From NCBI RefSeq assembly GCF_958295425.1, contig NC_081136.1, positions 22,078,890 to 22,142,889 of the forward strand: a DNA stretch of 64,000 nt, read 5' to 3'. The first letter of the stretch is position 1. Every line of letters begins with the position of its first letter. The stretch is from Solea solea. Lineage: Eukaryota > Chordata > Actinopteri > Pleuronectiformes > Soleidae. A program made the position numbers and the translations under genes. Positions 1 to 13,140 of this stretch are shown here, piece after piece. The notes under the pieces were generated by a model. It did not search any database, was not told where the DNA came from, and was given only the letters and a program-made list of their open reading frames with translations.

Positions 1-479
1 CTTTAGCTTTGCAGATCTTAACATGCAGGTTTTCTGTTTTTATACATGTTGCATTTAAGAATGCAATGACGCTAGAGTGTGCTGCCGTAGATGCAAAGTC
101 ATTCAGAGTTAAATTAACTCTACACGGCTTTAAGTAGGGGTGTCATGATCTCGTATGTAAATCAAATATTGATAGAAACCATACCCCCAGTGTGAAGTCT
201 TGCATGTGTGCCAGAGGGTAAAAACGGTATTGTGGTTGTAGCCATTGTACCACGACTACACATTACCTCCTCCCGCAAACATGAAGCCGTTTCTCTGAAA
301 TCACCGGTGTGGAAATATTGAGTTTTGTCAATAATGGTCGCGTTGTTGACAAGAAAACTAAGGTGTGTAAACTATGTTAATGTGCCTCTAGCAAAACACA
401 GGACATCTCCACATGCTTCATAAGGACGTAGAGTAACTATGAAAACCCAGGCAACTAACAACTGGACATGTAGACTATA

Positions 480-510
<31 letters not shown>

Positions 511-1139
511 CTCTGACTGAAGCAGGCATAGATTTTATAAGGTGAGGCTTTTTGTTAGTTGGCTAAAATCTGTTTTTCCCTTATGCCTCTGGCAGCCATG
601 CTTTCAGCCAGCGTCGATGTCTGAGGTGCACAGTATCGACTTTGTGTTAGTAGCTCATACAACGGCATTTCACAATACTGTTCTCAAATGATCTGTTGAT
701 ACAAAACAATATTGTTCTGCACAGACTGGGATAAAACAACTGGATATAAATAATTAAGATATTTGTTTACTGTCATAAAAGAGCAAAGACCAGAATATGA
801 CGCTAAAATCACAGAGCCATTGACTTTTTAATATCTCATCTTAAACTGAAACTTATCAATTATCAAAATAGTCAGTGATGAATATAGTCGTCAATTACTA
901 ATTGGTTGATCGTAAGTTTAATACTCAAGCTATTCCTGTTCAGCTTCCTTGATGATTTACATCCATATTTTTTCATCTGTATATTGCTTTGTGTTTTTGA
1001 AATACATTCCTGCTTACATCTTATTTTCCCCTGCTTACTTTCCCACCTTCCCTTCCACTCTTTTGTTTCTCCACTACTGGACCTTCCTTGTTTCCTCATC
1101 CTCCCCCACTTGCATGTTTTGCGTTTTCCTCTCACCTAG
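1..1139. other. upstream or intron sequence of ppp6r2
   Basis: No exon is recognised. An AT microsatellite lies at about 475-510. Sequence at about 530-610 matches a dispersed repeat also seen near 40650 and 45190 (a CTTTTTGTTAG...GGCTAAAATC core). About 770-915 resembles the degraded 3' half of the hAT-type MITE found at 63513-63852 (shared GAGCAAAGACCAGAAAATAT- and ATTATCAAAATAGT-like words). The final 30 bases are a pyrimidine-rich splice acceptor tract. Confidence 0.5.
475..510. repeat. (AT)n microsatellite
   Basis: An alternating TA run broken by one G (TATATGTATA), read directly. Confidence 0.9.
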
Positions 1140-1167
1140 GGCTGTGTCCACCATCCCAGCGGCAACC
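1140..1167 (+). other. ppp6r2: 5' UTR part of the first coding exon of ppp6r2
   Basis: A pyrimidine-rich tract ending in CTCACCTAG at 1131-1139 is a good splice acceptor. The exon therefore probably begins at 1140, with 28 untranslated bases before ATG 1168. The bases before the ATG (GGCAACC) are compatible with a Kozak context, with A at -3. This implies at least one non-coding exon upstream, not recognisable in 1-1139 and probably outside the window. Confidence 0.65.
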
Positions 1168-4100
1168 ATGTTTTGGAAGTTTGACCTTCACACCACCTCC
1201 CACATTGACCAGCTCCTGGACAGGGAGGACGTGACACTGAGAGAATTGATGGAGGAGGATGATGTCCTGCAGGAGTGCAAGGCCCAAAACCGCAGATTGC
1301 TCCTCTTCCTCTCCCAGGACCACTGCATGCAGGAGCTGGTCAGCCTCATCACCACAGAGCCTCCTGCTGACCTGGAGGAGAGGAGCCGCTTCAAGTGAGC
1401 GCCACCACAAAAGTGTTACAATGTTACATAATTTACAATCCAGGTTTTATATGCATCATTAATATTTTTTACAACTCATTATTTACGCCAGGACTCATTG
1501 TCATTCTGTTTTCCATTAAGATTTCCCAACATTGCTTGTGAGCTCCTGACATCAGATGTGTCCATTATTAACGATAAGCTTGGTGGGAACGATTCTCTCC
1601 TCGAGATGCTCTACCACTTCTTGGAACAGGACCCTCCTCTCAACCCATTACTGGCCAGCTTCTTCAGCAAAACTATTGGCAATCTCATTGCGAGGAAAAC
1701 CGAACAGGTAGAATGGAAAAGATCATGGCTTGTTAATGCACTGTACAACATAAGAGCTATGTTAAAATAAAGGCACCTTTTGTTTTGGCAGGTGATTACC
1801 TTTCTAAAGAACAAGGAAGGATTCATTGGTCTGGTGCTGAAACATATTGATGCATCTGCCATGATGGACCTACTGCTTCGCCTCATCAGTTGTGTGGAGC
1901 CTGCTCCGTTAAGGCAGGAGGTCCTTCATGTAAGTGTTGTTTGTATTCCTTTTGAGTAAAAAAAAAAAAAGGCAAGTAACTAATTTAGTTTTTGTTTCTC
2001 CAACCCAGTGGCTGAATGAGGAGAATTTGGTACAGAGACTCACAGAGCTCATTTATACTGGTAAAGATGAGGAGGTGAGTGTTAAACCTTTACAGCTGTG
2101 CTGTTAGTGCATGTTTTTGTGAAGTGTGGTTGTTTGAGGTACTGACACACAGCACTGAGCACTGGTTTCATAGTGCACGCCACAGGTGAGATGCTGTTGC
2201 CAGAAACAATCTTGAATCATGGGCACTGAAAACATGGCTGCCAGTGAGGAATTTACAGCATAATAAACAGCTGACCTAATTACATCTACACTTGCTTAAC
2301 TGTACAATATCTGAAGAACGTATTTATTTGTATCTCACGTGTGTGAAATCCTCACTTTCCCCGCACCAAAGTGCATGGAGAAAAAACGTTCTGAATGATG
2401 GATTTGAAACACTGAAGTATCAAATTAACATATTTGAACTTACTGGAGATGGACAGTGGTGGATCCACAACTCCTGTGTGCTTTGATGTAAAACTGCTGA
2501 TTTTCTCAATGGACTTAGGTGTGGGAGAGTGAGAGGTTTAAATCAAGCAGCTATCATTTTAGGTTTGCTAAAATCTGCTTTTCTTGTGTCAAAAGACCTC
2601 AACTATCACTTCAAACGAATGCTTTCTTTGTCTCAAAACTCAAAGAAATCAACTATTAATGTAGTTTAAAAATTCAACAATTTACTTTTCAGAGACAATC
2701 AAATGCATCACAAACACTTTGTGACATCATCCGCCTTAGTCGAGACCAGGCCAATCAGATGCAAGAAAACATGGAGGCTGACCCACTATTGGCTGTACTA
2801 GAGTCGTAAGTGTACACTGCATTATAGGTAAAGGCTTGTCTTAAGTTGTTTAATGGTGCTACATAATGCTATTATGCTACAGCATCTCACCCATACATTT
2901 CCATCGGTGTCAGTAAAAGTAAGTAGAAAACTACAGGACCATTTGATCTTTTTGCTATGGGAGCTCATTAAACATTTAATTGCTGATTCAATTGCTAATT
3001 GTTTACAATATGCATTTATGGACTTTTCAGGCAGGAGAGCGTAGCCGGGCTCCTCAAGAGCTTATTTGAGGGCGAGAGGAGAGAGGCCTCCATTGTTAAC
3101 GGAACTCAAGTGCTTCTTACCTTACTGGAGACCAGGAGGTCTGGGTGAGTCAAACTGTTTGCTGTCAAATATTTTATTGTAAATGTTGAGAGGTTTGGTT
3201 TGTCTTGGCCCCGGTTCATCCAATTTTCTCTGAGCAATGACAGCAATAAGAACAAAATAATGAAAATCTTGTTTCATTTCCTGTAGAGCAAATGCTTAAA
3301 TCTCTGTATGGAATCTGCCCTTTTAAGTTAGTTGTGTGTGTGTGTGTAATGTTTTTGTCTGCTCGTCTCCCCCAGGATCGAAGGGCTGATGGATCTGTAT
3401 TCTCAGGGTTACGAAAGGTCTTACACTGTCAACAGCAGTATTATAAATGCCATTGAGCCCTATTTAAAGGACTTCCAGCAGCTTCTTCTGGATCCCCCCA
3501 AGGTAAAGCCACAGTGCATTCCCATGTGATGAAGCAATATTAATTCTAGATTTAACCATGTCTATGTTCTTCTGAGTCGATTCAAATCATTTTTGTAACT
3601 GCACTTTTCTTTTTCCACCTCTAGAAAAGTGCAATATTGACGACCGTTGGCGTTCTAGAGCAGCCACTGGGGAACGCCCGCCTTCACGTGGCCAGGCTGG
3701 TGGCCGCCCTACTGCAGACCAATGCCCTCAGCATCTGCCAGGAGCTCTGCAATCTTGCCACCATGGACCTACTACTGGTAGGCTAAGCCTGGCTTGACTG
3801 TGGACATTGTAACTCTGGACATTGTAACCACAGTTTGTAATTGCACACATACAGTAGTATGTGATATTTGAGCCCTTGTGCATTTTGAGAAGCAGTTGTA
3901 TATGATGTGGCTACCTCGTTTGGTTCTGTATATCTGAAAAAAGTTGCATCAGATTTGTATATGGTTATTAAAAAGGAATGGAGCCACCGATTTACCTAAT
4001 TACATTCAGGGAAGTGGGTGTGGCCTGTTTGAAGCAGGTTAATATTACACTGTAATGCTCTTTGCTGTTCAGCAGACAGGAATCAAACACTCTTTTGTTG

Positions 4101-5303
4101 CTTCAATTAAACAACATGGAGGAAAGTCTTGTTGATCTTTGTTAAGATATTACTACCATGACCTCTGTAGCAGAGCCATATGCTGCTGCACTAGTTCCCA
4201 AAAAAAAAAGGGAAAATGTTTCTACTGGTAAATCTTGGTGACTCTTTTTGTTAGTGATGGTTAGTGATGGTCTGTCTTTCTCTCTTTTTTCTCCTCTTTT
4301 CACAGGATTTGTTCTTCAAATACTCCTGGAATAATTTTTTGCACTTCCAAGTGGAGCTGTGTGTGGCAGCTATCCTGAACCACCCATCCTCTGAGGAGCG
4401 GCCCAGTCCAGGCCTCCAGAACCACGATGGGAGGTCTGCAACGTCCAACCCAGAGGTGCAGGGGGAGGATGTGGAAACAGGCAGGACCGTTGACCCACAG
4501 ACCTCCATCCACAATGCCCTCGTGGCACATGTAAGAACCAGCACATAAAGATGTATTACATTCAAAAGTCAATGACTAAGAGTCTAATTAATTTTTGTTC
4601 GTCAATCAGTGGATGTGTTCTTTAAGATATCAGAGTTATTTTACACAGCAGTGTTGGCGTAATCGCATTCTGTTTTTTTTCCTAAACTCTCAGCTCTTTC
4701 AGAAGTGTCGATTGGTACAGAGGATCCTTGATGCCTGGGAAGAGAATGATAGAATACAGTAAGAGTCTTTTTATAGCTAGAGATATCTAATTAAAACAGC
4801 ATATTTCCAACCACTACTTTCTGACGTTGTATTTCTGTACAGCTGCTTCTGTTTTGCTTCGTTTATATTTCAGTTTCATGTTAATTATTCATTTGAGATC
4901 TAAAAATGTTAACTGCTGTCTTTCTTCTGATAAGTGCAGTACAAATGTACAAAGGTTAAATTGTGTTATTGTGCTGAATATAATCAGAAGTGTCCTTGTG
5001 AATCCCCAGGTCTGAGGGAGGCACCAGGAGAGGCAACATGGGTCATCTGACTAGAATTGCCAACATGGTGGTCCAGAACCTAGAGAAAGGACCGGTACAG
5101 ACCCAGATATCTGACCTCATAACAGGTGATCATGAACTGCAGTGATGTCACATGAGTTATTTGTTGAACTGACAATTCAAAAAAACTTAAAATCCCTGTC
5201 GTGGTTCGCTCTTGCAGAGCTGCCAGAAGACTGCAGAGGTCGCTGGGAAAGCTTTGTGGACGAGACCCTGAGAGAGACTAACAGGAGGAACACCGTAGAG
5301 CTG
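1168..5303 (+). other. ppp6r2: SAPS domain block of ppp6r2 (coding exons 1-12)
   Basis: These 12 exons encode residues 1 to about 539, the helical-repeat SAPS region that binds the PP6 catalytic subunit. Visible conserved stretches include [20 protein letters not shown] (exon 2), [12 protein letters not shown] (exon 3), [14 protein letters not shown] (exon 6), [13 protein letters not shown] (exon 8), [19 protein letters not shown] (exon 9) and [19 protein letters not shown] (exon 12). Exon 9 ends in a less conserved, proline- and glutamate-rich stretch around 4381-4510. The exon 9 reading is continuous, so no frameshift is suspected. Confidence 0.9.
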
Positions 5304-8300
5304 GTGAGAGTTCATTTAGAGTTAGTTTTCACATCAAGCTTACATTGTAACTTCTTCAAAGAAGCGCTAACAAACTGCGCTACAATGTATGTTCTCAAAA
5401 ATGTTCACAAATTTAAATTTTAGGTGGCCTTTTCATCCTTCATCCTTGTTGAATTATTAAGCCTCAGTAAATTCAAGCTATTAAACCAGCATATACAGAT
5501 AAATGTAGACGTGTTTGTAGAAAACAGTGTCACAGTTCAAAAAGGTCATATGAGATCATATCTTGCTTATTGCTAATATTCAAGTATTTGTCAGCCATAT
5601 GATAATTGTGCGTACACACGTTATACAAGGCCACTGGACTGCAGGAATGAACTGTGCAATGCTAAAAATACAACTCGCCAAACATACACACTGTGTCTCG
5701 CAGGTAAGCACCCACAACATGCACTCATCCAGTGAGGACGATGACATGGAGAGCCCCTTCCCCAACGACCTGTCTCTCCAGCAGGTAGAGTGGACTCACT
5801 GCCATGGAAACAGAAGTACATCTCCCACCTAGGGTTGGGTACCATTCACATTTGAAACAATACTGTTGTTTCAAAAGACAATGCAGCTCCTGCAGAACAG
5901 CAGCTCAGCTGAGACGGTAGATGTTTCTCTGTACTGACTGTAGTCCACATGATTAACTTCAATTGTAAGGAACATGTTGCATTATGTTCTTTCCCAGAGC
6001 TGCCAGGTAGAGGTGGGCAAGATAATACTGTGATTGTTGATTTAAAGACACAATCAAGCATAATAACACACACTAAAATGCCACACAAACTCCACAGCAG
6101 AAGCCCTCCTTGCTGCAGCAGTGACCAGCATTCAGTGTCACATGACCACTAGTGGGGCCTACTTGATCACATGACCTGAGTAGCAACCTTCCTGCCACAC
6201 AGGTTAGCCACGTCTGGTTATGCTAATAGGGAGAAAACGTGGATACAACAGCCCCCGCAACAAACTCTTTGGAAGTGTTTTATTATTGCCTCTTGCTTGT
6301 TTTCTGCACAATTTACATTTACAGCAGATCATATGAATGTTTACCCAGAGTCCAATGTTTCTACACTGTAGTTCAGTTATACATCTTTGAAATTTTACTT
6401 GAATGCTTAGGTTTGAAGAAAATAAGAGTTGTTTTCCTGAAACATTGTCCATTGATATAATCTGTATGAAAAAATTAATGGCTTAAACTATTAAAATCTA
6501 AATTATAAAGGATATTGACTCCTTATCATTATCATCAAAAGCCCCAAGAATATTGAGATTATGGTTTTTGCCCATATGGCAGCTGTACTGCACACTCAAA
6601 GTAGCAAGACAAATTGCATAGTTTGAGATGATTTTTTCACTTTTGGGTCATGTTCTGTCATGTTGGCAGGACTCTTTTATATTGATGTGTGTAATAATGG
6701 ACTGGTTACTCTGTACATGCATGTATTCAGAGAAAATTCAACAGCGTGTCCGAGCAACAGCTTGTATTAGCTGCTTTTTCTGTTTGGGTTTGATATAAAA
6801 ACAAAAATGCTGTCAGGCTTGGTTCGTTCTCTCTTTCTGGCCTACAGTTTAGAGGTGAAGTATTTGCAGAGCAGAGGATTTTAGATTTCAGTACCAAATT
6901 TTGCCACTGATTGATATAACATAAAATGAGACTCAGTACTTTCAATGGTCCCAACTGACGACTGACAGTACTACTGAGTTTGGTACCCAACCCTACTCTC
7001 ACTAATGACAATATTGACCTCTTCTGTCCATAATGACATTATCTTAATGTGTGACATTCTAACCTTCTCCAGGCCTTTTCCGACTATCAGATCCAACAGA
7101 TGACTGCCAACTTTGTGGATCAGTTTGGCTTTAATGATGAGGAGTTCAGTGAGCATGATGAAAATATCAAGTAAGTCTGACACAACTTGCAAATCATTGT
7201 TTATTCTAATTCTAATTCTAATTGTAAGCACTACTTGATTTGTCTGTTGTATTATTATAATAATAATTATTATTATTATTATTATTGATGTATGAATGTG
7301 AAATGTCCTATTCTGTATATGAATCACCTCACCTATATACCTATAATATTCCACTTGTTCTTTTTTTCGTCAGTGCCACATTTGACAGAATCGCTGAAAT
7401 AAACTTCAATCTAGATGCTGATGATAACAGTGTAAGTGCTTACTCTGTTTCTCACTGTGGCTACTACTGCAAATGATGCCGCTATAGTTGCTAAATGGTG
7501 TTTCTACATTTCTTTGTCATTGAAATTTTAGTCCAATTCTGTGCACAATAAATTCAACACTATATTAAAATTAGAGTGACCAACCATGTGATAATGTCAT
7601 AAAATAACCTGAAAATGTCCTTATTTTGTGCTATAATTTAAAAATGGTGAATAGTTTTACATTGTGGGAGAATAAGAACATTCTCACACTTCAGCCTATT
7701 ATACTCGTAACCGATTAGGTTTTTCCTAATTTGTCGTTGTGATGAAAATGTTGATCACACAATAAATTTCAAAACATCATTTCATAATTTTTCCAAAAAG
7801 AAAATATATTTTTTATTATTATTATTTGTCCCCAGGCCAACGCAGCTGCATTTGAAGCCTGCTGTAAAGAAAGGATACGCCAGTTTGATGATGCTGATGA
7901 GGAAGAGGACATTTGGGAGGAGAAAGAGATCAACTATGCAACACAAGCTAAATCTAGAACAAGGTGAAACTGCTAATATGGTGCTAGCTTTTTGTTTCCT
8001 TTACATGTCAATTATTATTATTATTTTTAAATCTTCTTTTCTGTGCACTTTTTAGGTTTGGGGTCTCCCAAACCTCAGAGGGAAGCTCAAGGAGTAGCAT
8101 GGAGAATGGAGGCAGGGAGCAGGACCGCGGCTCTGAATCTGACGAGGATGAAGACTCGGAGCAAAACACATCAGATACAAGTAAATTAAAGGACAGCAGC
8201 CATTCACATAACACTAGTGTTGGGGTTAGCCTGGAAACAAACCTTTATGAAAGGCTCTTTGAGTGACTTACCCATGGGTTGTCTTGCTTTTAGGTCCAGG

Positions 8301-11300
8301 CTGGTCATCAAATTTCAGGGAATCTGGAGGGACTGCAACTACCCAGGTCCCATCAACATGGGACAACTCAGCGGGAAGAGGAGCAGAGACACAGGAAGCA
8401 GGGTGGGCCAACTTCACTGAGTTCCAGCCTTTCTCCCGGTGAGAGGCAAACCTGTCTATACATTACAGCACATGAGTCTCCATGAACTAAAATGTTTTAT
8501 TGAAGTAAATAAGTTGATAGAACACGCCAGTAAAGCTGTGCTCACCTGTACCCGAACCAGCTCCACACCATCTATATCTAACAGATGAGTGATTAACCTC
8601 CCATCTGGCTAGTTGTGATGATTCCAACGTTAATCTTGGATGTTTAACCATGACTGGATCAAGTGGATGAACAACCATCTCAGCCTCACTCAGCAGTTAG
8701 TCAGGACTGGACGACCATGCTTCTTTAAGCATAAAATGATGCTTAATACCATCAGATAGTATGAAGTGTGGTGTTGGCAGTACCATGGGACAAGGAGAGA
8801 GTGGTTCTTGAAGTAATCCTGTCCACCGAATGACTTCGGTTTAAGATCAGGGTGTACCATTCCAGATACTAGCATGACATGCTGAACTAGGCTATAGTTT
8901 TCAGATTTGAAAAGTCAAGCCAGCAGGGGGCTTAATCAATAGTTTTGGGTTGTCTTCATTAGAACATGGTATAATGTTTGTGAGTTATGTCATGTTATTT
9001 ATAGGAAAATGGATGATAAAGTATGTTATTGTCCAATAGGAGCCTGGTTGCTGGTGAATTACTGGTTCCGTAAACTGACATGGTGTCAGTCTAATTCCAA
9101 ATGTCAAGGCATCACAGCAAGAGTTTGTTTTGCAACCAGACAACTATGCCCATTTTTATATATAGTCTTTAGTCGAAACACAGCATTAGTGATGGATCAG
9201 TTTTCTTTTCCAGCTTGCTGACAAGTTTTTCTTAATTCTCTTACAGTTCAGATAATAATCCCAGGTGCAGCTCTCCTGTGGACATGGACAGCGGGGAAAC
9301 CAATAAACAAGCCAAACAAAACCATGACAAGAGTGGTGAGTGTTAACCTGCTTTTCCACACCTTTTTGTTACAGATGGACACCAGTTTCACTTAAAAAAT
9401 GTAACTGAGACACATGAAAAGCTCACTATCATGTTTGTTGTGTACATGCCAGCAGACGTCGCGTCTCCAGCAGGAGAAGGGAGGAAGGCTCCCACCATGG
9501 CCTCAGACGGCAGCTCCTCCGGGGGATCTGACAGCGAGGAGGATGACAAAAACACTGGTGCTCCTCCTACTGCAGCCATCACCATGGAAACAGCTGGCAG
9601 CAAGACAGCTGACCTCAAAAGGTTTGATCCTGTAGCTGTCGTATAGTCCTTCTGTATTGACCAGTCCATTCTGTTCTGTGTGCGTGTGCGTGTGCGTGTG
9701 TGTGTGACCACATTGAGGTATTTTTAGATTGGGGATCCAAAATGACCTGATGCATATAGTTTTGCCTTTCTAACTAAAGCTTCTCTGCTCCTCTTCAGAA
9801 ACAGAAAGTCAAAATAAAAATTTGATAAAAGAAGGTAGTTACTGGGCAAATTCTTCCTTTTTTTCCACCCAAGTGGAAAAAGTAAAAACGTTTGTCCTCA
9901 GTCAAAGCAGGGGCACAAAAGCTGGTTTAGTATCAAAATATGAAATATATGATGACAACAATGGCCCTAATACAGCAACCACCAGCTGAGAGAAATATGT
10001 AAGTGACATTTTATCACCTGATGATGCTGAGGTTAATATTAGGGATCTGCTAAAAAAATAAATACAATTGTACTGATTCAAATGTTACTGAATTGGTTGT
10101 CAGCAAATGCTATGTTGGTAGTTTTGAATTATGCAGCATATCATTTGCTGTTAAAGGTTACTAAAACAGCTGTTGATGTGATTGAGGTAATTATACAAGT
10201 TCTGCTTTTGTTATACTGCTAACAAAGAGTAGCCTTCACTGATACTGAAAATACAATAAAATGCATAATTTCCATTGTAACAACATGGTTTTATTCAATA
10301 AAGTTAAAAATGTTCTGCCAGTTTAAACACAAATACACCTTAATAATTTAGATTGTCGAAATTCATTCATTCATCGTCTACCCACGGGGGGGGGGGGGGG
10401 GCGTGGGCCCACTGGTGCCAATCACAGCTGACAGAGGGTGAAAGGTGGGGTCACAACCTGGACCGATTGCCAGTCCATCACAGGGTCACACAGAGACAAA
10501 CAACTCGGGGTTCTAGCCAGGATTTTAGTGTAATGGTAATGGCGAGGGAGCACAGTGACCGGGGGGGGGGGGTTGAATTGAAAATAGTCCCAATTTTGCA
10601 TAACGGGCCGGTATGCTTCCATACGCTAGCTAGAAGCCTGTAACTTATAAAAGAAATCATAAATTATGTTAATTCCTTGATCAAACTAATAGAGCAGGAG
10701 GAACCATTCAATGTATCTTTCTTTTTTATGATACATACTGTATATTGTGGATTTTGCCACCATAATGATGATACATTTTCAATTTAATGTGCAGATGTAG
10801 GTGTAAGAAATATCAGTCAGCTCCCAGCAAAAACAAAAAAAAGAAATGAGGCTGAGTAAGTAGCATCAATTTGATGTTTAACGGGTGGGTTAGGACATGG
10901 AATAGCCCCCGTCGTGGCAGGAAAATAGCAAACGGTTTAAACATAAACACATGCATAGTTTGGTAAAATTGTGATGCCTTCATGTTCAAAGTGAAATGGA
11001 AGCCTCTGCTGTGTGAGTGTGAATGTGTGTGTGTAAATGAATCCCTGCAGTCATTCTTTAAAAGTAATTTAATTTCTGTGACACTTTCCATATGCTGTTG
11101 TGAAAGAAACGGTACCTCTAACTATCCTGTGTGTGTGTCACAGTGAGGAGACTGCAGTGTCTCTGGAGAAACTCTCTCTGTCAGATCCTGTGAAAGCATC
11201 AGAGCAGCAGCAGCAGCAGCCCGCTGAGGACTCACCTGTAAACACACAGACTGACAGGAAGTAAGTCCACACCTGTCTAATCTCTCAATCTCCATGTCCA

Positions 11301-11787
11301 ATGAACTCAACACTTTGCATAAAGAAAAACGGAAAATAAAAATGAACCTCTAGTAACCTCTATACTAGCATCTGTGCATTGACTTTGTCTGTAAACCGCC
11401 TGTCCAGTGTGAACGCCCAACGTGGCTGTTGGCATATGTTGTAGGGTAACCATATGAAAGTCTGGATTTTCAATACCCTGTCCGGCGTCCATCACAGACT
11501 CGAGCCAGACGCTCATTTGTCCTCCTTTTTGGAGTTGCACTGATCGCAGCATAACTTCCAATACCCTGTGGTCGAACAGATAATTGGCTGAAAGCGGTGT
11601 CAATCAAATATGTCAAAAAACTCTTATTTCCATGTCGATTATTGTCCTGATTAATCGATTCGTTGTTTGATCCATACAAATGTTGACAAAATCAAAATTT
11701 GAATTGTATGTGACCGTTTTGTTCCGTCTTCCTAACAGAGAGGACTCGCCATCTCCACAGGAAGCGTCAGTGAACGGACCGGTGTGA
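1168..11787 (+). CDS. ppp6r2: ppp6r2: protein phosphatase 6 regulatory subunit 2 (SAPS-domain protein), 22 coding exons
   Basis: Coding exons: 1168-1394, 1521-1707, 1792-1929, 2009-2074, 2693-2805, 3031-3144, 3376-3502, 3625-3777, 4306-4530, 4694-4758, 5010-5125, 5218-5303, 5704-5784, 7073-7170, 7374-7431, 7836-7963, 8056-8180, 8294-8438, 9247-9335, 9456-9621, 11144-11260, 11739-11787. All introns are GT-AG and frame holds throughout, giving 890 residues plus TGA. The start [20 protein letters not shown] is the family's conserved N terminus, and the protein ends in NGPV as human PPP6R2 does. The family binds PP6 catalytic subunit and targets it in the cytoplasm and nucleus, for example to NF-kB, DNA-damage and mitotic-kinase signalling. 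R2 is preferred over R1 and R3 because of the central SAPS sequence, the C terminus and the convergent SBF1 neighbour. Which teleost duplicate (a or b) this is cannot be told. Exon ends were placed by eye, so single-base errors are possible. Confidence 0.95.
5830..6995. mobile_element. non-autonomous hAT-like element in ppp6r2 intron 13
   Basis: The left end reads TAGGGTTGGGTACC and the right end GGTACCCAACCCTA, perfect 14-base inverted repeats. The flanking 8-mers CTCCCACC (5822-5829) and CTCTCACT (6996-7003) agree at 6 of 8 bases, as expected for a decayed hAT target-site duplication. The 1.17-kb interior has no transposase-like frame. The TAGGGTTGGGTAC terminus is familiar from teleost MITEs, but I assign no family name. 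The element makes up nearly all of this intron. Confidence 0.75.
7240..7288. repeat. (ATT)n microsatellite in ppp6r2 intron 14
   Basis: A run of ATT/TAA triplets directly upstream of the 58-nt exon at 7374. Confidence 0.85.
9025..9135 (+). repeat. interspersed repeat fragment, partner of 58258-58375
   Basis: The word TAGGAGCCTGGTTGC and the following 90 bases resemble 58258-58375 (shared TTCCGGT-type, TGGTGTCAGTCTAA / TAGTGCCAGTCAAA and CATCA words). This is the only recognisable content of intron 18 (8439-9246). The family was not identified. Confidence 0.5.
10361..10580 (+). repeat. interspersed repeat copy with poly-G insert, partner of 62369-62530
   Basis: It shares with 62369-62530, in the same orientation, the sequence order TTCATTCATT, GCCAATC-C-A-CTGACA, GG-GAAAGG-GGGGTCACA, GGAC-GATTGCCAGT and GCAGGGTCA-like words. 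This copy holds a run of 16 G at 10386-10401 and a second of 12 G at 10561-10572. Related sequence is common in teleost genomes. It lies in intron 20 of ppp6r2 (9622-11143), whose remainder shows nothing recognisable. Confidence 0.6.
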
Positions 11788-13140
11788 GCGCCACCCTGTG
11801 GCCAAACAGCACCAGTGGACTGGTGCCCGCGGACTGTCGGCCTCCTCCAGAGTGACCTCACTGCAACTCTGGTGTTTTTACTGAATCACTCTGCCATGTT
11901 ATTGGACCTGGACACTGCCAATCAACACCAATAATGAGGCGGCGGGACATGTAAAAAAACAACAACATATATGTATGAATAATAAGAAAACAAAAGCAAC
12001 AGACAGGACGGAGTGTAGAGGAATCATCTTCAAAGCCTTTTTTCCCCCGATGTTGCACATAATTCCGTGCGTTTTTAAATGTAGCAGCGCTCTGTGAATC
12101 GACAGAATCCGAGGGGTCGAAATGTCATCATTCTTATTTTTTTAATCTACTTGTTCCAAAGTGTCAGAAGCGTACTGTTAGGGATTTTACACACTCGCCC
12201 CTGAATGGATAGCACAGGCTAAAACCATGAATCGACAATAATTTGTTTTCTTTTTCTCTTCAAGCTTAAGAAAAAGCACTTATGCAGCTATTTTACTGTA
12301 CATGATAGCACAACGTTAAGTGTTGAAGCCTCTGGATCTCTGCCGGCTGTTCTCTGTCCTCTCACACATTTTCTGTTTCTTTGCTGAAAACATGTCGTCA
12401 AACATCACCAGGTTTCTGAATGATTTTTTTCCCCCACAGCTTCAGGAGGAGGAGGAGGCGGGTCAATGAACAGAGTTCTAATAGTATTACTGTCTTTTTG
12501 CTCATGTGCAATAATGTCAATTAGCCATTTTATTTAAAAAAAATGAAATTAAGCCGTTGTTTTTTTTGTTTTTTTTAAAGAATCAATCTATAGTATTGGA
12601 CTCATTTGGTGTGGTTTGGAGCAAACATTTGGATTTAATCTCAATTTGAGGTTTTTCAGATTTTTTTTCTCTTTATTTCTTTGTAGTGCATGTATAACTG
12701 GTTCTCTGTTGACCTAGCTAGTGAGCTAAGACCTTCTGATTGTATTGACCTTTACGTTCTTATTACTCTCCCCTTAAAATCAACCAAACATTATCTACCT
12801 ATATACAAATATTATCTACATTTAAAGTAATTTTACAAGCAATCTTGAGATTACTATTGTCTGTTCCTTTCTCTTTCTCTCTCCACCATGCACTTAATCA
12901 CAGAATGAGAGCGGCATCTGGTCAGAGTGATGCTGTATGTTTTTGTTTTCTTTTCTTTTTTAAAGTTTAATTTGATGTCTCTGAGCAGCAGCAGGATTGG
13001 AACAAGGGCAGGTCTGCAGGGTTCTGTGAAGCTCCAGGCCGCTTCTTTTTTTTTTTGGTGTATTTACTTCAACAGCGATCAGGTTCTACGATCATTGCTA
13101 AAAAAACAAAACAAATTGAAATTAAAAGTGTCTGGTTGAC
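11788..13140 (+). other. ppp6r2: probable 3' UTR of ppp6r2
   Basis: The stretch after the TGA has no reading frame of interest. It holds T-rich tracts near 12430, 12560 and 12660. A candidate poly(A) signal ATTAAA lies at 13121-13126, followed by T/G-rich sequence at about 13165-13195. No canonical AATAAA was found earlier than about 13550. The end is a guess that RNA reads would settle. Confidence 0.45.

Larger units (their letters stand above)
5704..11787 (+). other. ppp6r2: C-terminal half of ppp6r2 (exons 13-22): conserved core then low-complexity acidic tail
   Basis: Exons 13-16 still carry conserved motifs, including [31 protein letters not shown] and [10 protein letters not shown], followed by an acidic [13 protein letters not shown] segment. 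Exons 17-22 (about residues 661-890) are rich in Ser, Glu, Asp, Pro and Thr and look disordered. They include [13 protein letters not shown] (exon 20), a five-glutamine run from pure CAG codons at about 11201-11215 (exon 21) and the terminal ASVNGPV. In SAPS proteins this part is variable in length and likely carries phosphorylation sites; human PPP6R2 is longer here (966 residues overall, from memory). Confidence 0.85.

Noticed and set aside
872..1398. Frames around the first ppp6r2 exon on both strands
   Set aside because: The frame opens upstream of a clear splice acceptor, and the ATG at 1168 begins the conserved N terminus.
11199..11215. CAG repeat as a disease-like polyglutamine expansion
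   Set aside because: Only five CAG codons, an ordinary short run in a disordered tail.
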